64,000 nt of DNA, taken from assembly GCA_946811185.2 (NCBI GenBank), contig OX328100.1:19642999-19706998 (forward strand), read 5' to 3'. Made by a program: the position numbers and the translations under genes. The notes beneath the pieces are model-generated. The model saw nothing but the letters and a program-made list of their open reading frames with translations. It searched no databases and had not been told where the DNA came from. Below, in pieces: positions 8,308 to 18,700 of this stretch (positions are counted from its first letter, which is position 1; every line of letters begins with the position of its first letter). Origin of the DNA: Hippopus hippopus. Taxonomy: Eukaryota > Mollusca > Bivalvia > Cardiida > Cardiidae.

Positions 8308-8467
8308 AACCATCTACCACGGAAGATCTACCTTTCTTCAAATTGTCAGACGTAAGTTCTATCTTTTCTTCAAATTGTCATTTCTTCAAATTGTCAGACG
8401 AAAGTTCTACCTTCAAGCTGTTAGACGAAAGTTCTATCTTCAAGTTGTCATTTCTTCAAATTGTCAC

Positions 8468-8507
8468 AGCTCTTTTCAGAGCTAACCCAACAGTCCTTTT
8501 CAGGACT
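8468..8507 (+). terminator. Histone-type stem-loop pair 4
   Basis: AGCTCT-TTTC-AGAGCT (8468-8483) and AGTCCT-TTTC-AGGACT (8492-8507), with CGAAAG about 14 nt downstream. Confidence 0.75.
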
Positions 8508-8615
8508 AACCATCTACCCCGAAAGATCTATCTTCAAGATGTCAGACAAAAGTTCTATCTTCAAGCTGTCAGACGAAAGTTCTATCTTCAAGTTGTCATT
8601 TCTTCAAATTGTCAC

Positions 8616-8655
8616 AGCTCTTTTCAGAGCTAACTCAACAGTCCTTTTCAGGACT
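8616..8655 (+). terminator. Histone-type stem-loop pair 5
   Basis: AGCTCT-TTTC-AGAGCT (8616-8631) and AGTCCT-TTTC-AGGACT (8640-8655), with ACGAAAG downstream. Confidence 0.75.
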
Positions 8656-8762
8656 AACCATTACCACGAAAGATCTATCTTCAAGATGTCAGACGAAAGT
8701 TCTACCTTCAGGCTGTCAGACGAAAGTTCTATCTTCAAGTTGTCATTTCTTGAAATTGTCAC

Positions 8763-8802
8763 AGCTCTTTTCAGAGCTAACCCAGCAGTCCTTTTCAGGA
8801 CT
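8763..8802 (+). terminator. Histone-type stem-loop pair 6
   Basis: AGCTCT-TTTC-AGAGCT (8763-8778) and AGTCCT-TTTC-AGGACT (8787-8802), with ACGAAAG downstream. Confidence 0.75.
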
Positions 8803-8929
8803 AACCATTACCACGAAAGTTCTATCTTTCTTCAAAATTGTCATTTCTTCAAATTGTCAAACTTCTTTTAGAAGAGATGCACTCCAAAAGAGTTATACTC
8901 CAGAGAGTTATACTGCAAAGAGTAAAAAA

Positions 8930-11705
8930 ACTCAGAAAAAGACTAAGTCCAACCCAGTGCTCAGTCTTTTAGAAAGAAAAAATCATTCATAATTGCAGAA
9001 AAAGACTAAGTCCAACTCAGTGATTAGGCATTTAGAAAGAGAGAAAATCATTCATAGGGTAAAAAAAGTCTTAAGTCGAACTCACTGATATAGGGACAAA
9101 TTCCTTTTAGAGAGAAAAAATCATTCATAGATAAGAAAAAAGTCTAAGTTCAACTCAATGATATAGGGACAAATTCCTTTTAGAAAAGAGAAATCATTCA
9201 TAGATGCAAAAAAAAACTAAGTACAACTCACTGATTAGGCAATTAGAAAAGAGAAATCATCCATAGGGTGAAAAAAACTAAGTTCAACTCAATGGTCAGG
9301 CTTTTAGAAAGAGAGAAAATCATTCATAGGGTGAAAAAACTAAGTACAACTCACTGTTATAGGGACAAAATCCTTTTAGAGAGAAAAATCATTCATAGGA
9401 TGAAAAAAGCTAAGTTCGACTCAATGGTCAAACATTTAGAGAGAAGAAATCATCCATAGATAAGAAAAAAGTCTAAGTCGAACTCACTGATATAGGGACA
9501 AATTCCTTTTAGAGAGAAAAAATCATTCATAGATAAGAAAAAAGTCTAAGTCGAACTCACTGATATAGGGACAAATTCCTTTTAGAAAAGAGAAATCATT
9601 CATAGATGCAAAAAAAAAACTAAGTACAACTCACTGATTAGAAAAGAGAAATCATCCATAGGGTGAAAAAAACTAAGTCCAACTCAATGGTCAGGCTTTT
9701 AGAAAGAGAGAAAATCATTCATAGGGTGAAAAAACTAAGTACAACTCACTGTTATAGGGACAAAATCCTTTTAGAGAGAAAAATCATTCATAGGATGAAA
9801 AAAGCTAAGTTCGACTCAATGGTCAAACATTTAGAGAGAAGAAATCATCCATAGATAAGAAAAAAGTCTAAGTCGAACTCACTGATATAGGGACAAATTC
9901 CTTTTAGAGAGAAAAAATCATTCATAGATAAGAAAAAAGTCTAAGTTCAACTCAATGGTCAGGCTTTTAGAAAGAGAAATCATTCATAGGGTAAAAAAGT
10001 CTAAGTTCAACTCAATGGTTAGGCATTTAGAAAAGAGAATTCAATCATAGGTGAAAAAACTAAGTCCAACTCAGTACTCAGGCATTTAGAGAAATCATTC
10101 ATAATTGCAGAAAAAGACTAAGTCCAACTCAGTGATCAGGCTTTTAGAAAGAAAATCATTCATAGGGTAAAAAAAGTCTAAGTTCAACTCCATGTTCAGA
10201 CATTTAGAAAGAGAAATCATCCATAATTGCAGAAAAAACTAAGTCCAACTCAATGTCCAGGCATTTAGAGAGAAAAAATCATTCATAATTGCAGAAAAAG
10301 ACTAAGTCCAACTCAGTGATCAGGCTTTTAGAAAGAGAAAAAATCATTCATAGATAAGAAAAAAGTCTAAGTTCAACTCAATGGTCAGGCTTTTAGAAAG
10401 AGAAATCATTCATAGGGTAAAAAAGTCTAAGTTCAACTCAATGGTTAGGCATTTAGAAAAGAGAATTCAATCATAGGTGAAAAAACTAAGTCCAACTCAG
10501 TACTCAGGCATTTAGAGAAATCATTCATAATTGCAGAAAAAGACTAAGTCCAACTCAGTGATCAGGCTTTTAGAAAGAAAATCATTCATAGGGTAAAAAA
10601 AGTCTAAGTTCAACTCAATGTTCAGACATTTAGAAAGAGAAATCATCCATAATTGCAGAAAAAGACTAAGTCCAACTCAGTGATCAGGCTTTTAGAAAGA
10701 AAATCATTCATAGGGTAAAAAAAGTCTAAGTTCAACTCAATGTTCAGACATTTAGAAACTAGAAAGAGAAATCATCCATAATTGCAGAAAAAGACTAAGT
10801 TCAACTCAATGTCCAGGCATTTAGAAAGAAAATTCATTCATAGATGCAAAAAAAAACTAAGTACAACTCACTGATTAGGCAATTAGAAAAGAGAAATCAT
10901 CCATAGGGTGAAAAAAACTAAGTTCAACTCAATGGTCAGGCTTTTAGAAAGAGAGAAAATCATTCATAGGGTGAAAAAACTAAGTACAACTCACTGTTAT
11001 AGGGACAAAATCCTTTTAGAGAGAAAAATCATCCATAGGGTGAAAAAAAACTAAGTTCGACTCAATGGTCAAACATTTAGAGAGAAGAAATCATCCATAG
11101 GGTGAAAAAAGTCTAAGTCGAACTCACTGATATAGGGACAAATTCCTTTTAGAGAGAAAAAATCATTCATAGATAAGAAAAAAGTCTAAGTTCAACTCAA
11201 TGGTCAGGCTTTTAGAAAGAGAGAAAATCATTCATAGGGTAAAAAAACTAAGTCCAACTCAGTGATCAGGCAGTTAGAAAGAGAAAAAATCATTCATAGG
11301 GTGAAAAAACTAAGTCCAACTCAATGTCCAGGCATTTAGAGAGAAAAAATCATCCATAGGGTGAAAAAAACTAAGTCCATCTCAGTGATCAGGCATTTAG
11401 AAAGAGAAAAAAATCATCCATAGGGTGAAAAAAACTAAGTCCAACTCAATGTCAAAGCATTTAGAAAGAAAAAATCATACATAGGTGTAGAAAAACTAAG
11501 TCCAACTCAATGGTCAGACTTTTAGAAAGAGAGAAAATCAATCATAGGGTGAAAAAACTAAGTCCAACTCAATGTCAAAGCATTTAGAAAGAGAAAATCA
11601 TACGTAGGCGAAGAAAAAACTAAGTCCAACCCAGTGATCAGGCTTTTAGAAAGAGAGAAAAATCATTCATAGGGTGAAAAAACTAAGTCCAACTCAGTGA
11701 TCAGG
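8930..11705 (+). repeat. Minisatellite, about 60-65 bp unit, with higher-order structure
   Basis: Roughly 45 units are built on AAAAACTAAGTCCAACTCA, a variable GTGATCAGG or ATATAGGGACAAA block, TTTTAGAAAGAGAAAATCAT and TCATAGGGTG. Larger blocks recur: about 9210-9460, 9600-9860 and 10850-11100 are near-identical, as are about 9950-10200 and 10375-10620. This shows repeated block duplication. There are no genes. It begins right after the stem-loop array. Confidence 0.9.
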
Positions 11706-12200
11706 CCTGACAGATCCCTATAGAGCACTCGAAGATGTATCATTTTTGGTCCCCCTCCCCCCCTTTCCCTTTTTTGCAGAAAAATTCCACTCAGGGACGA
11801 GAGCCTGGCTAATTTTTTCGCCAGACTGTCAGTCACAAGGCCGCCATTTTGAATGCTAAACCCCTCTCAGGGACGAGAGCCTAGCTAAAATAAAAAATGC
11901 AAATTCTTTCAGGAGGACAAACTAGCCCACATTTTTGTCAGGGGTGGTGATGTAGCCCACTCAGGGAAGAGAGCCTGGCGAACTACCCCTGGCCTGGGTA
12001 GTTCGCCAGGCTCTCTTCCTTTACTACTAACATGTTTTCAACATCATTTCAGTTTTGTTTCGGCGGCCCGTTCTTCTGTCCATCTTTCCAAGATTTTTCT
12101 CTACCAGTTATGTTTTCCAAGCTCCTGCTTGATTTCCCTCTTCCCTGAAGAAATTTCGTCGAAAGGAATGAGTCCTGTCACAATGATTTTTATCAATCCT
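11706..12200. repeat. Short dispersed repeats and a perfect 24-bp hairpin
   Basis: Three copies of CTCAGGGA(C/A)GAGAGCCT occur near 11790, 11865 and 11960. The third forms a perfect hairpin: 24 bases at 11965-11988 pair with 11996-12019 around a 7-nt loop. A C-rich run lies at about 11750-11766. I see no coding. Confidence 0.7.
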
Positions 12201-12209
12201 TAGAGAAAA

Positions 12210-12360
12210 TTTAGAAGGGCTTGGATCTGAACCAGAGTTCCAAGGATTTCAAGCCCTGTTGGTTCCCAACTGAGCTACCGGGTTCGGCATTTTTGAGTGC
12301 TTGCATAGTTTGTTTGACTCTAGAGCTGGTGGTTGCGGGTTCGATACCCCGTTTAGGCAA
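12210..12360. mobile_element. tRNA-like SINE heads, two facing fragments
   Basis: On the minus strand, TAGCTCAGTTGG (near 12275) and GGTTCAGATCC (near 12225) resemble Pol III A and B boxes. On the plus strand GGTTCGATACC lies near 12338. Both look like SINE heads rather than functional tRNAs, as no cloverleaf is evident. Confidence 0.5.
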
Positions 12361-12554
12361 ACCATTTTTCCGGCAATCTTTTGGTATAGGGTTAATTGCT
12401 ATATGCGACTTAAAGGAAGAAAGTTTGTTTTTGTCAAAACTTTTACGGATGCTTATTCATTTTGTTTTCCTTCGTTTTCATGTGTAAAAGCAACATAAAA
12501 AACCTATACTTCAACATGGATCTTGTGTTTTGGACAAAAAAAAAAGCTTCTGTC

Positions 12555-12602
12555 TGTCAGTCTGTCCGTCCGTCCATCTCTGTCTCTCTCTCTCTCTCTG
12601 TC

Positions 12603-12634
<32 letters not shown>

Positions 12635-12635
12635 A
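12555..12635 (+). repeat. CT/TCTG microsatellite
   Basis: TCTG and CT repeats about 90 bp before the CUB gene ATG. ORFs across it are low-complexity artefacts. Confidence 0.85.
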
Positions 12636-12721
12636 AGGATATTTCTAACTTTGGACGACATAACCATAGCCGAGTGTATAGAACATTACAAAGCCAAGTT
12701 TTACTTTTTCAGAACACAGCT

Positions 12722-15700
12722 ATGTTGAAAGCACTTACAGCTATCTTAACAGTCGTATTTGCTCTTCTTAAGCAAGGTAAGGTTAAATGGGGAGGAAATG
12801 GACGCTAGGTATTGTTTTTTTTTTTCCGTTCATCCGTTAGCTCGCAATCTCGTTCGTTCGTTCGTTTGTTCGTTCTTTCTCTTGATTGTTTACTTAACTG
12901 GCTTCTTAAGAGCAGGACAGATTGGGCCAGAGTCTCATTCAGCACAAGAACATCAGTGAGTCCCTACAGACGTGAGGTAGATCGTCAGCCTCGTAACTAA
13001 AAAGTCCAGAGTTCGATACCCGGGAGCGGATGTCAACTTAGGGCTTTTTATTGGCCTACATATTCGGCGCGAGTACTGATGTAGTTCTCAGAAATCGAGA
13101 GGGATTAGAATAAGTTGTAAGAAATAATTTCTCAACCGAATTATGGGAAAAAAAATAATACTACCATCAATGTTCTTTTCGTAAAAAAGAATTGAAGAAT
13201 ATCGATGAAAGATCAGAATGCATGTTTTGTGCAGTCTGATGTTGATCTACACAGTATCGTCTCCAAATAAAATTAGTGGCTCATAGCCTCTACTGGGCTA
13301 ACCCTTTGACATACAATCCAGAGTTTTAACGACGCTACAGAAAAAAATCTTTTGAAAACATCGTGTGAAAAGGAGAAAATGCTGGTAACACAATATTTTC
13401 GACTCTACTAAAGAAAAAACAGATTTTGAGTCCTATTTATTTTGTCGTCTAAAAATGCTTTGAATTTGGACCAGTCTAACATATTGTCTTCTGATAAAGG
13501 GTAAAAAGAACGCACATAGTTTTTTTACCCTTAACCTGATAAATAACTAAAATGAAACTATGAAGTCAATAGTAAAAAACCCAATATTGCTATTTCATTG
13601 TTTTTTTTTTTGGAGGAAAAATTATCTTCTTATCGGAAAATATACTTTCTGTGCACCTTCTGTGCAGTCTGATCTTGATCTTCACTGTCCGCTAAAGGTC
13701 CTTTCGTTGCCTTTAACAGTCTAAGGGTTAATCTTTTTTCTCCTGAATAGAATCAAACTATATACATGTGATTGTAAAATCAGATGGCGCGTTCTGTGCA
13801 GTGTGATTTTGATACATAATGCCCACAAATTGGCTTCATTACTATTCTCCATCATTGTTTGATTGTATGGTGTTTCACGCCTTTTTCAACATTTTTCAAT
13901 GATATCGCGGCGACCAGTGTATCTATCCGCGTTCTCCCGGATATTCTTTTATCAGTACTTTGCACAGCATCCTTCCAAGGCCACCGGCTGCCTTCCAAAA
14001 TAATCACCGTCGGAACAAAAACCAGCCGTGTGAGAGAGGAATGGACTCTGTTAAAACAAAAACTGTCATTAATCCTCGCAAATAAATCGGCTGAGATGGG
14101 GATTTGGACATGTATCTCATGGTTTCAAGGGCCCGGACGTAACCGATTGAACTTAGCCGACTTGAAATATTTTTGGTAATTGCTTCCTGGATAACCGAGA
14201 ATATTGCAGTCTGATCTTGATCTACACTGTACGCTGAAGCTATAACGGATACCATCGGCACTAAAGCAGCCTCGGTTCCAGTCCGATAATATTTTTCATG
14301 TTATAATCGTATTCGAACTTTTCTTTGTCAAAAATGATACACGGGTCCATTTTTGATAGCATTAAACATGACGAAGAGATGTTTATTTCCAGCAAACCTT
14401 AGCCTGAGTTCAAGTCCGATAACTTTTTTTCCTGTTATACATTCGGATGAAACTTTGTCTTAAATGACATAATAATATTTGAGCCATGGTCGAGCAAAAG
14501 GCGTCTAACACATCTCCGTGATGCATTATACTAACCCAGATATTACATATTTTGGATCCACAAAATCCGTTTTGACTAAAAACTCACCGAGTCATTGGTA
14601 CACAGATCCTCTGACATGCAGAAAACTGACCATTTGCAAAACATTTCGACTCAGGTCAGCCTGCGCAGGCTGACATGAGTCGATATTTTTTGCAGATGCA
14701 TTAAGCCCCCTTTTCACGGAGCAGAGATCTTATGATCCAGTAACAGATTAATTGCAAAAGTTATGTATGGATCGCGAAGGGAGACCGTGATAAGGAGTGA
14801 TTAAAAGAATATCACCGCCTGGACCCGGGCTAGCACTAGGGTAACAAAATATTATTTCAGGTAGCGGACAATGTAGCTCCGTGTTATCAGTGACGACGGC
14901 TTTGTACACCACCCCGATACCAGAATTTCAGTCACCTAACTACCCTTCTGCTTACAACGAGTAAGTAAATATATGATCTAACGCTGCTTTCACCTTTCAA
15001 CCGTTTATCACACAATCCCGAGTAATAACGACCCTGGGGAAGAAGAATTTGAAAACCATCATTTTCTCCTTTTGCCACAATGTTCTCCGACTCATCAAAG
15101 ACTGCATATGCTGTTCAACTGTACTAGTATAAAGTTTTACCGTCTTGTTAAGGGTCAGCATACATTCTAGACGTTTGATAAAAATGATAATAGGCCTACA
15201 TCAGCATTTATGTAAGATCTATGTTTATCAAACAAGTTGACTAGGCGAGCGTCAAATAGGCCTACATTTTTAGTCAACGAGTTTTATCAAAGTGATAAAA
15301 CATAAACATAAATGTAAGATTCTATTTTTATCACATAACCTCCCTTGTTTTCAGTGTAATATACCCATTACGAATTTTCTTTTACACGTTTGATATCATA
15401 TTTATGTGACGTCACTTTTCACGTCATTTTGTACGAGGGTTGTTCAAAAATTATCCGGATTTTGCCTTATAAAAAATTATTTGCGAAGCAATCATGCTAA
15501 ATTTTGCATCATTCTCTATCGGAATTCAATCCACGCATGTCTGTGCGTATTTTATATTCTTCTTTCATAAAACACGCTCGCAGTTGCCATCGAAAATGGT
15601 AACGTTTTCCCGGCGCAGCGCAACATATTATATCTATACTCGCCCTTCTCTTGTACATATCGTTTCTCTCGTAACCGATTACATTATGAAATTTAAGCAG

Positions 15701-18700
15701 AATACAAGATTTGGAGCTACTTACATCGTGATTAAATTTGACGTCATTTGACGGTTAAATGCTTCAGAAAATCGCGTTTAAATACAGTTGGGGTAAAAGT
15801 TTTGAACGTTAAAGATGGCGTCAACTGCTCGTCTGGAAATCCGGTCCATAATAAAATTTTGCCAGCAGGTAGGAGAAACTCCGACAAACACATACAAAAA
15901 ATTATCATGGCGAAAGGGAATAATTCGGTCACACGGACACTGGTGTATGATTGGCATAGACGCTTCAAAGAATGGGAAGAAAGCATTAACGACCGAGAAG
16001 GAAGAGGTAGAAAGAAGGAAATACCAGCGACGTTCGTAACATCCATTGGCAAGGCTATGAGGCGAGATCGGCGTTTGACAGTGCGGAACTTATCAGAGAC
16101 CTTCGACAATGCCTCATCCTATACTGCAGGGGCCACAGATCTGGAGCTGGCTTTACTTGGACTTGGGACCGTGTCCCATCCGCCTTACTCTCCAGATTTG
16201 GTACCATTTGACTTTGTCATTTTCCAAACCATAAAGGCACAACTAAAGGGTGAGAAGTATCAGTCCCTTCAAGAACTGCGAGTTGCAACACGTTTAATTA
16301 CGAAGCAGTACAAGTCCGAGTGGTACAGGAATGTTTACAGCCAGTGGGTACGCCGTCACCGACGATGCATACAGCATGGGGGGCGAGTACTTCGAGAAAG
16401 AATAGGTAACGTTGCCTGATGACTTTCCAACGACGTTGATGACGTCGTATATTGTAGCGTTTCGTGTGCCGGTTCCTAGTACCTGTGCATGTTTGATTGC
16501 GTGTAAAATCAACATGTATTGTTCGATTGTTGAAATATTTTGCACTTTTGTACATAATGAATGTCGTTTTACGATGCGTGGACTTTTGTCGCATTACGAT
16601 AACTCATTAAAATTTATAGACTTAATCCGGATAATATTCGAACAACCCTCGTATGCATTTCATAAAAGTGAACGGTTTTTATAGATAATACCGAGACTGC
16701 ATCTATCAATGGTTTTACATATTTTGATCTAAGTTTCGTGAAATATAGTTATGTGATAAAAAGAATCTGACATTTTTTGGTGTTTGAGATAAAAAATTTT
16801 AAACTCGTCAAGGAAGAATGTTATTAAGCTCGCCAGAAGCTCGCTTAATAGCATTTCCCTATACTCGTTTAATAAATTTTATTCGATGCTTTCCGGTAGA
16901 TTATCGAAAAATGTCGGTGAAATATTTTTCGATATTTCATGGTTACGACCAGAGAAACTATCGATTTTGTATATTCTAACTCTTCATTTGAAGGCGGAAA
17001 CAGTAGTTCCCGAAAAGAACTGTACTGGATTTTGATTAAGTTCCCACCGAAAGCGTTAAAAGCATTAAATAAGTAGAACATTTGTTTTGTTTCGGTGAAA
17101 GATCGAAATTCATTTCACCTCGTGAACATCATCGGTAATATTTTCACTCGTGGCTGCACCACTCGTGAAAATATTACCGATGATGTTCACTCGATGAAAT
17201 AAATTTCGATCCTTCACCGAAAAAAACAAATATCCTCAATATCTCAAAAGCCAGCTCATGTCAGATCCTATTTATCACATAAAACGGATGACAGAAAAAA
17301 GTACTCTGCCTCATCACTTTCAGCCTTATTTTGTTAGGAATTCACCTATTTCTAATCATGTGAAAGATTCTTAATAAACAGCAAAACAGGAAACCTATTA
17401 ACTGCTCTGCGTTAATCTAGAAGTCGAAATTGGAAGTCGAAGTTGAAAAGTTTTTTGATGACGGTCATATATTTTTTCTAAAAGACAGTAGGTTGAAGTT
17501 TGATAATTTCTGCACATTAAAGCTTTATTGTAATACTGATTTTTCAACGTCTGTGCACCCTTGTAGTGAATATTGTAAAATGTTGGAATTCTTTTAGCTT
17601 TTATACTTCGGTACTCTGATTTTCGTTTTAGTTACGATGATTGCAAATGGAGTTTTACAGCATCATCAAGCACCAATCGTATTCTATTTACCATTCCTTC
17701 TATATCGATCGAAAGAAACTATGACTTCTTGTCCGTATATGACGGAACGTCGACTTCCGGTACACGTGAGTATTTGAATCATATGATCAACTCGTTTAGT
17801 CTTAAATGAGTTAAAACTTTCATAGCTTAACCAAATTCTAATAAAATAAATAAATAAAATAAACTCTGTAGTATTTAGGAAAGATAGTTTGACCTCATGA
17901 AAAAGTTATCGTTTTTTTAGATGGCATTTTTTTTTATGGGGGGGGGGGGAGGGTTACGTGTTGGTCTAAAATTGCCTATTCGGTATAGGTTTATCAAATA
18001 CGAAATAAAACGTTGTTGTAAATTTCCTGATACTTGTTTTTGCTTCGAGTAGCGTGGGAAAATTTATTCTTATTAAACAAAATTTCTCCTTTTCCCCTCA
18101 TTGTTTTCTGTCAATAAAATAACAATACAACAGCGTTTTCAATACTAAGACCATTTGCCCATTGCTTATAACTTATCTTTAGAAAAATAGAAAGTGTTGG
18201 CAATATGAATGTAATAATCAATTTAATGCTACCGACCTATGTAAACCTTTTGTCGGTAATACACCTAGCGAACAAGCTGTTCATCATTTCAAGTGAATTG
18301 TTCGAGCCTGCGTTATCCACAATAGCCTACATTAGTAAACCTTTGAATGTGACTATTCCCTGTATACAAACACATGTATATAAGCCATGGTCTGAAAAGG
18401 GTGTATAGTACTTCTGCAGAAAGTATAGATTCAGGTCAGCATGCGCAGTTTGCGCAGGCTGACTTGGATCTAAACTTTTTGATATAGGTCAATTTTATGC
18501 ATGTCAAATGACCATACTACCGGGTAACCTAATGATTCAGCCGGCTGTCGGACAAAATGGGTTTTGTGGATCCACAATCATGTGGTAAATTACTTGGTAT
18601 CATGCATAACGGAGGTGCATTAAACTCCCTTTTACAGTAGCGTTGATCATATACCTTTCAGGTTTGTATTACTCGCTGTCTTACAGCGAGCCAACTATAG

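Larger units (their letters stand above)
8330..8870 (+). repeat. Tandem array of about 148-bp units carrying histone-type stem-loop pairs
   Basis: Each unit contains two stem-loops and two or three copies of a roughly 24-bp block around ACGAAAGTTCTATCTTCAAG. Stem-loop pairs start at 8468, 8616 and 8763, spaced 148 and 147 bp; a related unit starts at 7614. No ORF separates the units, so the 3'-end signals themselves are amplified. ORFs read through here are translated repeat. Confidence 0.85.

Noticed and set aside
7490..8870. A histone gene cluster, suggested by the stem-loops
   Set aside because: Neither neighbouring ORF (7189-7455, 8014-8247) resembles any core or linker histone, and no histone fold can be read in any frame nearby.
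8930..11705. CRISPR-like array
   Set aside because: Repeat and 'spacer' parts both recur with substitutions, the sequence is eukaryotic, and no cas gene exists; it is a minisatellite.
12210..12360. Functional tRNA genes
   Set aside because: Pol III boxes are present, but no full cloverleaf with acceptor pairing was found; the same heads occur on SINEs here.
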